64,000 nt of DNA from Capra hircus (lineage: Eukaryota > Chordata > Mammalia > Artiodactyla > Bovidae), in contig NW_017189517.1 in the NCBI RefSeq assembly GCF_001704415.2, positions 6,645,167 through 6,709,166 on the forward strand. The letters run 5' to 3'. Position 1 is the first letter of the stretch; each line of letters starts with the position of its first letter. The notes under the pieces are model-generated. The model worked only from the letters and a program-made list of their open reading frames with translations, did not search any database and had not been told where the DNA came from. The translations under genes and the position numbers were made by a program. Shown here piece after piece: positions 44,009 through 55,194 of the stretch.

Positions 44009-47000
44009 TATTTGGATGTACCATCAGGTAAATCTATGGACTGAGGAACATGTCCTCACAATGTAGGCTATGTCTAGCTGTTGTGGTATATACACTGCAG
44101 TCTGTGTGTTGTGGGATATATGCTTGAGTCACAGGGTGAGACAACATGTCATGGGTTGATTCTGGAGATTCTATAGCAAGTTGTTATATCATAGGGATAA
44201 CCTTTGCACTGTAGGATATGTCTGTGCCTCATGGGCAATCTATGTGGCTTCGTAAAGAGAAACAGTTCCCTAAGTGAAGTTATGTCTTTACATAGTATGC
44301 CATTTCTGGAAGACGTGGTCTGTGCTGCACACTGTATGATTAGACTGATTCTGGACGGGGTGTTAGGTATAGTCTGGTGTTTTAAAGAGAGTGTGTATTA
44401 TTAGGGGTGAGTCTGGGTGTGCAGGAGCTTGTGTATTTGCGTTAAGATTACCCTGTGTGCTGTAGGCATATCTGCTTTATGAAGTAATTCTGTGTTGTAA
44501 CATATGCCAGTGTATGACTGAACATGTCTTGAGTTTAGGATCTTTATGCTGGGTAAAGATTTGTTCTGTGAGGTACGTTTGTGTGGTAGGTCAGTCTATG
44601 CATTATAGGGCATGTCTCTCAGCGGTGTAGGACAAGACTGTGTACTGTGAGGCTTGTCTGTAGTATTGTGGCTCATGTATTGAATTGTGAAAGTTTGTGC
44701 AGGCAGCTAAGTCTGAATATTGTGGCGCATGTCAGTGCGTTGTGGGGAGAACTTGATCTGGAGTGCGCTTGTAAGTTGTGATTTTGTTCTAGGTGTTTCC
44801 AAGTGAATTTGCTTTGGGGAGGAAGTCTGAGCCTGATGTGGCCATTCTGGAACTGTTGGGCATGTCCCTGCATTTGCAAGGTGTTTTCTACACTGTAGGA
44901 TGCACTTTTTCACTGGCGGTTTTGCTACGGTATAGGGGTGACAAAGTACATTAGAGATTGTGTCTAGGTTGTAGGTCAAGGGTACCTTGTGGGGCAAGGC
45001 TGTGTTGGAAAGTACATCTGGTGAGGAGAACAACTCTGTAATGGGGATCATGTCTTCCTCCTGTGGGGGGAAGTCTGTGTGTCCTAGGGCAATTCTGGGG
45101 GTTGGGGACACATGTTTTCTTTGTGGGGTAAGTATTTGCCTTACAGAGCAATTGTGTGCGTACGTACTGGGGTGAATCTGTGTATCAGAATGCAGTTTTG
45201 TGTTTGTGGGAGAAACCTCTGTGTCAGGGTACACTTGCTCATTGTAGGTGAACTGCAGCTAGGGATTATGGAGCTAGTTTGTATGCTGGAAGACACATCT
45301 GGGTGTTGTGTGGTAAGACTGAATTTGTGGCTGGATATTTTTTAAATCTATTTTCACCATTGGGTAAAACTGGGTGAGTTGATACTGTAAAGTGAGTCTG
45401 TGCAGTATCAGGAGAGTTAGCTTTGTGGAAGTTATCTGTGGGTTATATGGCATGTCTTGGTGTGGTGGAGTAAGCCTGGACATGGTGGGGCAAGTCTGTC
45501 CATTATAAGGTCATTGTAGATACTGCGAGACATTTGGCGAGTACTGTGGTGCAAGACTGATTCTGAGGCAAATCTAAGTGTTATAGTGATGTTGGATGCC
45601 TCAAGGAGCAAGTCTCGGCTTTTTTGGAGAATTTTTGCGTTGTGAGAGAAACCTGTACGGGGTGATACTATTCTGTGGGCTGCAGTGGGAGTCAAGTCGT
45701 GGAACATGTGTGATATCATCAGTTGGTCTAGGTCGTGGAGAGCTGAGTTTGGAGTTCTAGGAGAGTTTAGGCACTGTAAGGCTCATATACACATGGCAGA
45801 GTGGTTTTTGGAGTTGTGGTTCACATTCTGTGTGTTTGGGGGCATCTGGTGGTTGCGGTGCATAATGGGCTCATTGTTTGCTTTGTAGATGAGTCTCTGC
45901 ACTATGGACTTACGCCATGTGTAGGGGGAAAGCCTGTGCATTGTAAGATGAACGTGGAAGTTGTGTCAAACTGTGTATGTACTATCGGGCAGGTAGGTTT
46001 TCTGTCACACGTTTTAGAGCTCCTGGACAAGGCTTTGCTGCTGGGGGAGGGAACGAGTCTTTGCATTTGAAGATGTGACCAGATATGGTGGAGGAGTCCA
46101 GTTGTTATGAAGTGCATGTTTTGAGAAGTGTTTTTAACTTGTTATGCAATTCTGTGTGTTTCTGGGGGGGTCTACATCTTTGGGGACATATGTGTGGATT
46201 GTGGGGTGTACACAGGATGCATAGAACAGCTATGGGGGAAGCTGCCCACTTTGTGTAATTTGGGCTGCTATCATGTGAGTCTGGCCAATGTAGTGAGAGC
46301 TCGGTGGTGTGACTGGATTCTTCCCATTGTTTTGGCAGTGTCTTAAGCTGTGACTGTTGCCTGTACAGTCTAATGTGTGTATGGGCACTGGACAGATGAG
46401 TGTGTGTGTCATGCTAGGCTTGATGCAGGGTGGGTTTGTGTATCTGGGGCTAAGTGTGAGTGTTTGGTACAAGTTTGGGAGTCATGTGGTTAAGTGTGTG
46501 GTGGCACAAGTGTGTTCTCTGGGGTAGATCTGTGAGTTGTTGGTTGCGATTGTGCAGTATGATGCAATTCTGTGCATTGTGGGGTGACTCAAAGAATTGT
46601 GAGCCGAGTTGGAGTGCTGTTGTTCTTTTCTATCCATTGAAATGCAACTATGGGCTTAATGAGGGTGTTTCTATGGGGACATGCTTTTATATTTTAGTGT
46701 GGTTTGGCAATTATTTTTAGAGTCTGTGTGTTGCACTGTGAGTTTGAGATTCCAAGGGGCAAATTTGCATGTTTTGGGACAAGTCTGAGTTGGGACAAGT
46801 TTGTGGAGTTAGTGTGGTGTGGAACAAAAGTGTGTGTTAAGCTCATCTGTACCCTGAATAGTGAGCTGATGTGCTGTAATGTAAGTCTGAGTTCTGAGAG
46901 GAATCTTTATCCTGCATGTGTGAGTATATTGTAGGGTGTTTCTTCATGTTATAGTGCATGTGTGTACACTGCTTGAGCAAATCTTCACATTATGAGCTAA

Positions 47001-48261
47001 GTGTGTTAACTGTGAGAGGGTTCTACAGATTGTATTCAATAGAATGGGTGGTATCCTAAGATGCTATTCCATGCCTTGTTGGGAAAGGAGGTTGTGTTGT
47101 CATTGACTGCAAGTGTTGGGGAGCACTCATTTTGCTGGGGGACATGTATGTACAAATGCATGTATGTGAGTTTTGTGTCAACTGTGAGTGTTGTGTGACA
47201 CATCTGTGTGTCTTGAGTTGACCCTCTACAATACCTGGGGAATCTGCCCAATTTGGGCTGGTTGTATGCTCCTTTGTGTGGGTCTCTGAGTGGTGAGCAG
47301 GGTTTTGGCACTGTCTTTGGAGAACATCTAGGAGAGATGTGTGCTGAGGCACATTTCTGCATTGTAAGAAGAGTCTTGTAGCATGAGTTGTGTCTCCTCA
47401 TTGTGACTTGACACTGCACCGTACGGCGTATCAGGGCTTTGTGACACGATTCTGTGCTTTCTGAGAAGAGTCTGGGTTTCATATTTGTATCTGCCTGTTG
47501 GGTTTTTGCAATTCTGTATACTGTGTGCTGAGCTCAGAGTGGTGGGGTGAGTCCTTGTAATGGGTTGTGGATAAGCATTGCAGGGTGTGCCTTTGTGCTG
47601 CGTGTGACAGGTCTTGGTACTTTGTTCCTGCTCCTGTTTTCCCTGTAAGCCAGGTGTCTGCCCAGCAAGGTGTGGGGTGTGTGTGTATGTGTTGGGCACC
47701 ACGTGTCGGTTCTAGGCCACATCTGTTCTCTGTTGTACAGCTTTGTGTTTTGAAGGCAAGTCTGTGTGCTGTGCATTTCTGTCTGCATTAAGGATACAGG
47801 GTTTAATGGTACTGTGAAGTGAATCTGGGCATTGTGGGATTGTCCTGGATGTTGTGGCCCATGTCTGTATGCTCTAGGATGTGCCTTTGCGTAGGGGGAT
47901 GAGCGTGTGCTCTGTAGGTAAGTCTGTGCACTGCAGGGAACGAAGTATGTTATCAGGCATGTCTGCATTGTATACAAGGTGTTCTACCATCTATCCAGAC
48001 TGGTGTGTAATGTATGCCTTGCACGGTTTGGTTGGGCAAGCCTGGGAGGTAAGGGAGCATACCGGCACATTATAGGGCCTCCTCTGTGCTGGGGAAACTC
48101 TTTGCAGTGAGCCTGGGTGTTGTGGGTCTAGTGTTTTCATTGTGGAGTGACTGAGGAGCAAACAAGGTTTGTAGAGTGAGGGTGTGCATGGTGATCCCAG
48201 CCCATGCACGGGCTGCCTTTTGTTATGAGGCAGGTCTATGCACTGAGGGGTTTACTTGTGC

Positions 48262-48379
48262 TTTGTTGGGGTTGTTTTTAGGCCACACTGTGGACATGTG
48301 GGATATTACTTCCCTGACCAGGAACTGAACTCATGCCCTTGCGGTAGAAGTGCAGAGTCTTAACCACCAGGGATGTCCC
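48262..48379 (-). mobile_element. CHR-type SINE
   Basis: Minus strand: head GGGACATCCCTGGTGGTTAA, then the TTCCTGGTCAGGGAAGTAAT body. Inserted into the 20-bp array; it gives a minimum age because CHR elements are older than Bov-tA. Confidence 0.8.
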
Positions 48380-49040
48380 TTTGTTGGGCTTTATACTTGG
48401 CATGATGGTGCTATGTGATGAAGGTGTGTACAACATGACAGACAGGTGTTTGTGGAGCACGTCTTACACTGTTGTCAGTCTGTGCATTATGGAGTGGGTT
48501 GTGTGGGTTGGGGTTGTGTCTATACTTCAAGATGAATATCTGTATGTTGTGAGGCATGGCTGCGCAGCATGGGGTGGTCTGTCAGCAGTAAGTTCCCTCC
48601 AGATGTTCTGATGTGAGTGTGAGTTAGGCAGGCGGACATTTGCATTACTAGTCACAGGTCGTATTTGAGGGCTCTGGGCCTTGCATATCTATTGGAGGAC
48701 TAGGTGGACACAGCTAAAGGTGTTTGGGGCCCTTGCACTGTGATGTAATTCTGTTCCCTTGGGGGGGCTGTGGGTTGTGTGGATGTCCATACCCTGTGGA
48801 AGACACCTAGGGTTTTGGAGACTAGACTGCGCAGTGGGACAAGATGGTGTGTCATGATGCCATTCTCTAATTTGTGGGAAAAGTCTGCAGCGAAATCAAG
48901 TCTGTATGCTATAAGGCATGTCGATATGGATCAGCTCTCCATTAGAGAAGTCTATGTGTTATGGATTGTTTCTAGGGATTTTAAAGTGAGTTCTCTGTGT
49001 TGTGGGGCCAATGTGTTCTGTGGTATGTGTGTTGTGGACC

Positions 49041-49042
<2 letters not shown>

Positions 49043-49078
<36 letters not shown>
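49043..49078. repeat. (GT)18 microsatellite
   Basis: Uninterrupted GT run inside repeat domain 2. Confidence 0.95.
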
Positions 49079-49081
<3 letters not shown>

Positions 49082-49364
49082 ACAAGGCGCATTTAGTTCA
49101 ACGGGATGAATGTTTGCATGGATGGGTTCATGTACCACGGGTGTGTTTGTGCACTGCCATGTGTGTTGTGTGATGCATCTAAGTGTTAGAGACTGCACAG
49201 CAGGTGCTTCCCAGTGTTGCGGGCTAACTGCAGTCGACAGGGAAATTGTAAGGAAAGGGTGGTGGGAGTGAGCTGTGATGGGATTCTGGGCTGCATGGTG
49301 TGTGTTATTTGAATTATTTTAGATCGAGTTGTACCATTATGGTCCAGTTGCACGTGTAGAAGCA

Positions 49365-49640
49365 ACAATAACAACAATAACCAGATCTGCTAACATCCGT
49401 ACACTAATTCTGTGCCAGGCACTCTTCTAAACACGTTATAAGCAGTCACGCATTTATTCTTCTTGACAGCCCTAATAAGTAGGTACCATTATTACTCCCA
49501 ATTTATACCTGGGAAAAACAAGGCACAGAGACATTAGACTCCTTTCCAAAGGCACATGATTAGTTATCAATACACATGGTCTTGGAAGCCAGGCAGTCTG
49601 AATCCTAAGAGTAAGTTTTAACCACAATCTACACCGCCCC
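49365..49640 (-). mobile_element. MIR SINE inside the repeat field
   Basis: CTGTGCCAGGCACTCTTCTA, CCATTATTACTCCCAATTTA, CAAGGCACAGAGACATTAGA and CAGGCAGTCTGAATCC form a nearly complete minus-strand MIR. The composition changes sharply at both edges. Confidence 0.85.
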
Positions 49641-50167
49641 TTTGTTTGGGGATGTGCATATCTCTGGACCTTGTGGGGTTTGTGTCAGTGTGGTGGTATA
49701 TGTATAGGGTGCAGAGCCCCTACAGAGAGCAGAAATTCATCCAAGTGTGTGAGGTTTCTCCTTGAGTTTCGGGATGGGTCTTGTGAAGAGGGGCCATTGT
49801 TTATATCAAGTTTGGAAGCAAAGATGCTAATGTTTTGCCCTGTGTGGCAAGGCTTTCCACTGCACTGACTGTGGCCACTGTGCTGAGCTCGTGCTTTAAA
49901 GGACAGGTATGCGGTGATGCAATTTTGTGAGCTGTCAGAGAATCCTGTGTGTTTGCAGGAGTGTCGATTTGGAAAGGTGTGTTTACATGTTGTACATCTA
50001 GTCCCTGGATGATGGGTATTGCTGCCCTAGACTGAGTCATGTAGGAGAAGTCTGTAATTGTGACGCAGTTCTGTGAGTGATGAGGGGACCACGTGTGCTG
50101 TGGGAAACATATTTATGTTGCAGGGGTCTGCAGGTTTTCCGAGGTCATTAAGGAGGGAATATGTGTA

Positions 50168-50374
50168 CCTGTTCAGTCATGTCCGACTGTTTGTGACCCT
50201 ATGGACTGTAGCCCACCAGGATCCTCTGTCCATGGAATTTTCCAGGCCAGAACACTGGAGTGGGTTGCCATTACCTACTCCAGGGGATCTTCCCAACCCA
50301 GGAATCGAACCCCAGTCTCTTGTGTCTCTTGCATTGGTGTGCAGATTCTTTACCACTGTGTCACCTGGGAAGCT
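50168..50374 (-). mobile_element. Bov-tA SINE
   Basis: Minus-strand copy within repeat domain 2, head at about 50,372. Confidence 0.94.
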
Positions 50375-50416
50375 AATTGAGGAGGAGGGTCTGTGCATTT
50401 TAGGACGCCTCTGCAT

Positions 50417-50419
<3 letters not shown>

Positions 50420-50480
<61 letters not shown>
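50420..50480. repeat. (GT)30 microsatellite
   Basis: Pure GT run of about 60 bp, probably length-polymorphic. It lies close to the 5' (head) side of the preceding SINE. Confidence 0.95.
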
Positions 50481-50481
<1 letters not shown>

Positions 50482-51111
50482 GTGTACAATATCTCTGCAT
50501 ATCTGGGGCCTAGCTGTGCTCATGTTACAGGAAGTGTCTTTGTGTTGTTGGGGCATGCTGGTGCCTTGGAGGCAGGTGTGCATTTGGGCTGAGGACACTG
50601 TGTTGCAGAGTGAGGGTGTGTGTTACACAATGCTGAGTGCTTACACAGTAAGCACCCGAGGGGTCTGGGAGGTGTGACACATATTATGGAGTGTTCTCTG
50701 TGCTCGTGAGGCAAGCTGGGTGATGCTGTATGCTGTGGGATGAGTCACAATCAAGGCACAAGACTTATTCACTGAGGAGCATGACCTTAGGAGCATAGTT
50801 CTGTGCTATATCCACACATGATGGGACAAATTCTGTGCATTGTAGGGTGTGTTCATGTGACAGAGGGCACATCACTGAGTTGGAGGGTGCATGTGTGTGT
50901 GCATGTGTTGTGTTGTGGGTCTGGATACTGTGGGGGTGAGTGTGTATATTAAGCAGCAAGCCCATGCATCACAGAGCACACTTCTGAACTGTGATGAAGC
51001 TCTGTGTGTGGCGAGCAGGCTGGTTTAGGATCCTGTCTGTGCTCTGTAGGGTATGTGGCTGTTGTGGCAAAGCATCTGTGTGCTGTAATGTTCCCAGCTG
51101 TTCTGGGGTTG

Positions 51112-51400
51112 ACCCTTTTCACATTAGCAATGGTACTATCAATTACATTGTTAATTACATTAACAGCTGAAACAGTTCCTGTGTGCCAGGCACTGTATTA
51201 AGCGCTTAGCGTATCCTAATCCATTCAATACTCACAACAACCCTTTTCAATAGGTACAGCTGTTATCTTTGTATTACAAATGAGCAAACCAAAGAAGAGA
51301 GAAATATACTTACCCAATGTTCACAATTAGAAAGGGGTGGAATCTGGATTCGGAACCCAAGTAGTCTGGGTCCAGAGGCCTTGCTCTTAGCTATTACACA
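51112..51400 (-). mobile_element. MIR SINE inside the repeat field
   Basis: TGTGTGCCAGGCACTGTATT, then AAGCGCTTAGCGTATCC, AATCCATTCAATACTCACAA and GGTGGAATCTGGATTCGGAA form a minus-strand MIR. Confidence 0.85.
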
Positions 51401-52479
51401 AGTGGTGTGTGTTGAGGGCCAGGGCTTCAGCTCAATGGGTTGGTAAAGCACATCTGTAAACTATGATGGAAATCTTGGCATTGCACAGGTAATAGAGTGT
51501 GTTGTGTGTCTACATATTGGGGAAGGCTCATGTGCTTTATAGGTTTTCTATCTTAGGGTAAATGTGTGTTGTGTTGCAATTCTATGCATTGAGGGAGAAA
51601 TCTATGTGTTCACAGGCATTTCTGTGAATTCTAAGTTTTGTCGGTGTGATTATGTCATGGGGCAAATCTATGACTTGAAAGGCTTGACTGAGTATCTGGG
51701 GTGAGGCTCAGGGTTCTGTGGTGTTTGTGTGTGTCATGGAGCAAGTCTGTGTGCTGACGGGAGAATCTGTGCATCTAGATGAAGTTCTGGGCCTCCTTGG
51801 GCCGACTTTGGTGTGAAAGCCATCTGTGTGTGATGGGTGAATCCAGAGGTTGTAGAGCAAAGGGTGGTGAGTGTTTGTGGGTGTGTGTGCACTGTGTAAT
51901 TACCCTAAGGTGTGCAGTTTGAGTGAAGTGAATCTGCATGACAAGTGTGTCCCGTGACATGACTCTGTGTATCACTGAGTGCAGGGTTGTGCTTTGTCAT
52001 AGGTTGTATCGAGGTTGTGAGGTGACTGTGCACTGAGGGGCGAATCTGAACATTTCAGGGAAAAGTGAGGTGATGCCATGGCATGAGCGTGTCTGTTGTG
52101 GAACAAGCCTGTCTGCTGTAGGGCCAGTTTGCACACTGGGAAGTAGTGCTCTGAGTTGTGAGGTGTGTCTATATATCACAGAGTGTGTCTAAAGAGTTTG
52201 ACAGGGGCTTTCTTGATCCAAGGCCACAGTGTGCCTTATGGAGAAGTGTATATTTGGAGGAGCTCTGGATGCTGTAGGGCACATGAGGGTGCCATAGGGT
52301 GAGTGTTTGCATTGTGTGGTGACTGTGTTTGTTGTGGAGTCAACAGGTGCATTGGAGGGAAAGATCGTACGTTGTGCCATAGTCCGAGGGGGTGGGAGAT
52401 ACATGTTAAGATGGTCTTTGCATCTCTCTGTGATGGGGTGAGCTTGTCCAAGTGCAGTGGGGTGAGTCTGTGCTCTGGA

Positions 52480-53650
52480 TTTAATCTTGGTGCCGTGGGC
52501 TGAGTCTTGGAGCTGTGGGGAGGGTCTAGGTGGTGAGGGCACGTCCTTGTGCTGTGGACATGACTGTGTCCTACCGAGATGCTGTGTGTCCTGGGGCCAG
52601 TCCGCTGAGTCAGAGAGTGTCTGTGTGCCCGGGGGGAGGGCCTGGGTCCTGGGGAGACAGCTGGGTTTGTGGGGTGAGCCTAGATACTGGAGACAGTATA
52701 CTGTGTGCTGTGGGGAGCATCTTTCAGCCAAAAGGAGAATCTGTGTGTGTCCGGAAGACTCCGTGTGCTGTCAGCCGCCGGGGTCGGGGGCCGGTGGGCT
52801 GTGTTTCACGGGGTGAGTCTGTGTGATTTGAGCTGCGTCTGTGTCCGTAGGGGCAGGCTTGTGTCCTGTGCTGCTTGTCTGCGTGCTGTGGAGTTCACCT
52901 GTCAGTGGAGTCTGTGTCTCTCTGGGCGGGTTTTCAAGCTGTGCGGTGAACTGTGTTCTGGGATGGGGGAGGCTGTGTGCCTGGGTGGGGGGCGAGGTCC
53001 TGTGCCCGGAGGAGGGCCTGCATGCTCTGCGGGTCGTCTCTGTGCCCTGGGAAAAGTCCTCTCCCTTGGGAGGAGTCCGTGTGCTGGGTCAGGGAGATGC
53101 AAGTGGAGTCTGCGCCCTGCAGAGGACCTCAGCTATGGGTTTAGTGGGTGGGGCATCAGAGAAATCTGGGCGCTCTGGGGACAGCCTTTGTTCCATGTGG
53201 TGCCTATGTGCCACGGACTGAGTCCCTGCTGTGTGGCGAGAGTGTTGTGTTGTGGGGCATATTGGTGGGTAGGAGGGCGTGTCTGTGACCTCTGGAGTGA
53301 GTCTTTGGGCCTTGAGAAGATGCTTGGTTTTGGAAGAATCTGTGTTCTGTGGGCTACATGTGCCAGGGAAAGGCTCTGTGCGATGTGGGGACAGTCGGAG
53401 GGGCTGTGATGGTCTCTGTGTCTGGGATAGAGTCTCTCTGTGTCACAGGGAGCGCAGATCTGCATGCTTTAGTGAGACTTTTGGCTGCGGGTAGGACACG
53501 TGTGCCTCTGGGTGAGGCTGGGTGATGTAGTGGAATGTGTGCTGTGGGGCACATTTGTGGCCCTGGTGCTTCTCCGCATGCAAAGGGAAGAGTCTTTGTG
53601 CTGTAGGGGTAACTGCCGTGCTTGTGCTGTTTGGCCACGGGACATTAGAG
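52480..53650. promoter_or_regulatory. G+C- and CpG-rich end of the repeat field
   Basis: The last 1.2 kb of the array is visibly richer in G and CpG (for example around 52,780 and 52,975-53,010) and has several GGGG runs. It could behave as a CpG-island-like or R-loop-forming segment. That is inference; no transcription start signal is recognised. Confidence 0.35.
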
Positions 53651-53699
53651 GGTCAGTTTGTACACTGCAGCACAAGTCTGTTTCAGGGTAAGTCTCCTT

Positions 53700-53900
53700 T
53701 AATATCTACAAAGAATACTAGCCAACACTTATACACTGATTATCATTACTGGACACTGTTCTAAAGGTGCTATTATTACCCCCATTTTCCATCTGAGGAA
53801 ATTGAGGCAGAGAGAGATTAAGTAAAATTGTACACAGGTACATGCAACCAGCCACCGGTGGAGGTTTGAAACAAGGCAGTCTGTTACTTGTGCCCACACC
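53700..53900 (-). mobile_element. MIR SINE
   Basis: ATTACTGGACACTGTTCTAA, then TATTACCCCCATTTTCCATC, TGAGGAAATTGAGGCAGAGA and GAGGTTTGAAACAAGGCAGT form a minus-strand MIR that closes the repeat field on the right. Confidence 0.85.
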
Positions 53901-54119
53901 ATTATGAATCCCCTGGGGGCCCTGAGGAATAATATCCTCTTGTGGGTGAGTGGCTTCAAAGACTGGGAAGACTTCGTGATCTCTGGTGGACATACTGAGA
54001 GCAGGTAATATAGAAGGAAGAAAAAGGGAGTGGCTCAAAGCCTTCCGAGGGTTAAAAAAAATTCAGTGCTCTGTATACCATAATGGTGGCATTTCAGCCC
54101 AGAAGAACTGACATCAGGA

Positions 54120-54245
54120 CAGCAAAATAACACCTTCAGCGTCTGGAGCCCCCATGACCCCTCCCTCGCCTCCACAGCCGCATTCTGCCACTGCGGAAGA
54201 GCGAATGCGCATGCCCTGGTGAGCCGCCGTTGCCATGGAAACCAA
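54120..54245 (-). promoter_or_regulatory. NRF1 + RFX (X-box) promoter-like cluster
   Basis: GTTGCCATGGAAAC at 54,229-54,242 is a complete RFX X-box. TGCGCATGCCC at 54,206-54,216 is an NRF1-type site. The surrounding 120 bp is locally G+C- and CpG-rich and free of repeats. X-box plus NRF1 is the usual architecture of TATA-less promoters of ciliary genes (established for the RFX family). On the minus strand an ATG with fair context lies at 54,155-54,153, about 75 bp downstream of the X-box, which is why minus is preferred. A plus-strand donor-like CTG/GTGAGC at 54,216-54,224 leaves the other direction open. Confidence 0.5.
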
Positions 54246-54299
54246 CCTCCAGTCACAAACAAATCATAGCATAATACAGCAAATCTAGAAATGATTGGG

Positions 54300-55190
54300 G
54301 CTGCGGCTGTGAGCCAAAGGAGCCCCTTGCAGTAAGGTCAGGCAAGGCATCCTTCCACCCAAGCCCCCCTTTTTCCTTCCTGAATCAGTACAGGCTAGAA
54401 GCAAGTCAGAAGTCAATAGAGAAAACTGTGTTGGGAGTGGGGGTGGCAAGGGTCAACAGTGGGTGGCAGGTGATTTTAATAGTCAAATATTTCTTTGAGA
54501 AACATTTAACCCACCACCCACTAAAAGACTCCGTGGTTTATCCTTGAGCCTTTCACCTGCAGTAAAAAGAGGCGAATCACAGGGGTATGTCCCTCTCTAT
54601 AAGAGATGGTGGCAGTGGTGGCATGGATTGGGATTCATCCTGCCTCCTTTAAATCCCTAGATCAGACTACCGCCAGCAACAGGCTGCAAACATTATTTAT
54701 TTTTGTTCCTTATACATTTCTTACATTTTCCACTTCTACCATTCTAGAAAATTCCAGGAACTGAGTCCAGTCAGCTTTAATTCTCCGAGTACCTGAAGAG
54801 TAGAAAAAGAGGTTGAAGGAGGAACTTTAGGAATAACACTAACCCCAGGAGTATTGTTTGACTACACAATTAGGCTGCCAGCTGTGTCTAGGAGGAATTG
54901 CACATCTGGAACAGTGGTTTAATATATCAGGATTCCTCGATTTTCACTTGTAAAACGCACCTCAGAAAGATAATTTTTGACTATTTAAAATGTTTAAATC
55001 CTGTTTGAAAACCACTGCCCTAAACTGTGTGTGCCCTGAATTTGAGAAAGGCATCAGCAACCATGGCTATAGTATAAAAAGCTGTCAGAAGCTGCAAGAA
55101 GGTACCAGTGCTATTGTTGGATGTAACCTTCTTGGGTAGAGAGAAAATGGCCGACCTGTGGAAAGCTACACCCTATCTAGTGGGAGGACA
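54300..55190. other. Unique non-coding stretch
   Basis: No repeat or exon recognised. Confidence 0.4.
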
Positions 55191-55194
55191 GTTC

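Larger units (their letters stand above)
43260..53695 (+). repeat. Degenerate ~20-bp minisatellite field, domain 2
   Basis: Roughly 10.4 kb, of which about 9.3 kb is repeat. By eye the unit is close to GTCTGTGYRYTGTGGGGYRA. Consecutive variants of 19-23 bp can be followed, for example 47,821-47,950 and 52,500-52,640. Individual units are strongly diverged and no two long blocks look identical, so it is an old array rather than a recently amplified one. Plus is the T+G strand throughout; G+C and CpG rise towards the right end (52.5-53.6 kb). Because 20 is not a multiple of 3, frames up to 234 codons open and close by chance. Younger SINEs, two pure TG runs and two MIRs interrupt it. I cannot match it to a named satellite. 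Confidence 0.82.

Noticed and set aside
52189..52731. 180-codon minus frame, and similar His/Thr/Gln-rich minus frames at 44.7-48.0 kb
   Set aside because: These are the complement of the same array (CAC/ACA codons). Composition-driven, no conserved motif.
52705..53409. 234-codon plus frame, Cys- and Gly-rich
   Set aside because: It lies wholly in the 20-bp T+G array. Cys, Val and Leu content follows from TGT/GTG/CTG in the repeat. Overlapping frames of similar kind exist in other phases, and there is no start context, domain or splice support.
43260..53695. CRISPR-like array of ~20-bp repeats
   Set aside because: Units are contiguous and diverged with no unique spacers, and the genome is a mammal.
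54153..54262. First coding exon starting at the minus-strand ATG at 54,155
   Set aside because: The start context is fair but the next donor-like site (GAAG/GTGTTA) is weak. Kept only as part of the promoter-cluster entry.
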